From positions 186,001 to 250,000 of the forward strand of contig CBDIBC010000003.1 of the NCBI GenBank assembly GCA_965276635.1: a stretch of 64,000 bases of DNA, written 5' to 3'. The stretch comes from CBDIBC01 sp965276635. GTDB taxonomy: Bacteria; Actinomycetota; Acidimicrobiia; Acidimicrobiales; Palsa-688. The position numbers and the translations under genes are program-made. Under the pieces are notes generated by a model. The model was given only the letters and a program-made list of their open reading frames with translations. It searched no databases and was not told where the DNA came from. Shown piece by piece: positions 63,359-64,000 of the stretch; within the stretch, counting starts at the first letter, position 1; each line of letters begins with the position of its first letter.

Positions 63359-63952
63359 CGCCATCGCCTCCTCGGAGTGGTTGAACAACGCCGACGAAAC
63401 TGCCAGGCCCACACGACCGCCGTCGTACGGGACAGAGAACGTTGGGCAAAGAAGACATGAAAGTGGGGAGCGAGAGCGGGCACCCCCAGGAGGGGACGGC
63501 CGGGCCCTGCGCCTGGGGGCGGTAGCGGTGGTCGTCGCCTCCCAATCCACCGCGGCGCCGCGACCTGGCCTGCACGGCGCCCACCTGGTGCCGCAACCGT
63601 GACCCACGCCAACGACCTTTTCGCCAAGGCGGCCCTGCGGACCGCGCCGAGGCCGTGCGATACGCCGACCGCCACGGCATAGCCGACCGCTACAGCGGAG
63701 GAGCAACGCCGCATCAGTGAACGGCCACTCCGGGGATGCGCCGCCGGGCCGCCGCTGGTCGGTCTGCGCCCGGTCAGCGACGGCCAGCCGAGCCCGTTCG
63801 GAATGCTAGATCCGGCGTGGACCCACGGTGGCCATGACGGCAGACCGCCACTCGACGCCCATTGCTATGGAAATATGAGTCTTATTGGAACAACTTTGCT
63901 GCCTATCTCGTTACCCTTTGTACAGTTACTTCATTACGTCTGGAGTGTCACG
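63359..63952. other. Intergenic region between the phosphoesterase and the lon-like gene
   Basis: Nearly 600 bp. GC-rich up to about 63860, then AT-rich from 63865 to 63945, where promoters for the next gene should lie. GTTAC repeats flank CCTTTGTACA (63910-63929). I could not assign a clear -35/-10 pair or a heat-shock operator. No gene supported. Confidence 0.5.
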
Positions 63953-64000
63953 ATGCCGTCGATCACCACCTTTGCCCTCCCGTTGCTGCCCCTGGACGCC
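63953..64000 (+). CDS. lon: Probable Lon protease, N-terminus only (cut by window end)
   Basis: Sixteen codons, MPSITTFALPLLPLDA, from the ATG at 63953 to the window edge. Actinobacterial Lon proteins begin with a short leader followed by LPVLPLDD and VVLPGM, so this is a likely Lon (ATP-dependent protease) start, but the text is too short for certainty. The AT-rich upstream region suits a regulated promoter. Confidence 0.45.
   Translation, partial: MPSITTFALPLLPLDA

Noticed and set aside
63600..63803. Short frames between the phosphoesterase and the lon-like gene
   Set aside because: Under 40 codons, poor starts, no recognisable content.

Overview
The window is about 70 % GC, densely coded on both strands, with frequent GTG starts and many 4-bp GTGA overlaps. 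That style, together with a mycothiol-type formaldehyde module, an LpqY-SugABC-like transporter, a LytR-CpsA-Psr protein and many acyl-CoA synthetases, points to a high-GC Actinomycetota, perhaps an Acidimicrobiia relative. The lineage is an inference. No rRNA, complete tRNA, prophage, integrase or CRISPR array was seen.

Layout. 0-11.9 kb: a radical SAM/CDP-alcohol phosphatidyltransferase fusion (cut at the left edge), then a minus-strand operon (hydrolase, APC permease, methyltransferase, membrane protein), followed by single housekeeping and accessory genes (crotonase, two SDRs, PurU-like deformylase, RhtA-like exporter, GDT1-like transporter, DoxX-like protein, STAS protein). 11.9-16.0 kb: an Asp/Asn-hydroxylase-like oxygenase, a serine palmitoyltransferase-type enzyme, a short NAD-dependent epimerase/reductase and a convergent GNAT-like acyltransferase. 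This combination resembles the Spt/CerR/bCerS set of bacterial ceramide synthesis and is the most interesting candidate system here. 17.1-24.6 kb: a lower-GC island holding IS66, IS256 and another transposase remnant, two pairs of exported hypothetical proteins and, at the right edge, the 3' part of a tRNA.

24.6-39.0 kb: acyl-CoA synthetase, a six-copy 68-bp repeat array, DUF4388 protein, lipoprotein, LCP protein, a four-gene sugar ABC operon, fused 2-oxoacid dehydrogenase E1, and an MscR-like dehydrogenase coupled to a metallo-hydrolase. 39.3-45.9 kb: fused acyl-CoA mutase (IcmF type), serine hydrolase, ZnuA-like lipoprotein lacking the usual His ligands, acyl-CoA synthetase. 46-59 kb: a cluster of palindromes, a polysaccharide deacetylase, a glycosyltransferase fused to what looks like a dead deacetylase domain, DUF2127 protein, acyl-CoA synthetase, amidase, and a simple-sugar ABC operon ending in a ROK repressor and led by a well-formed promoter with a palindromic operator. 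59-64 kb: a LigC-like ligase, a very large exported two-domain phosphoesterase, and the first 16 codons of what is probably lon.

The intergenic DNA is unusually structured. It holds two copies of a ~120-bp dispersed repeat, two copies of a 50-bp palindrome (one inside the icmF linker), paired GTGCAC hairpins, the 68-bp array, and short tandem duplications that begin with the last codons and stop codon of a gene.
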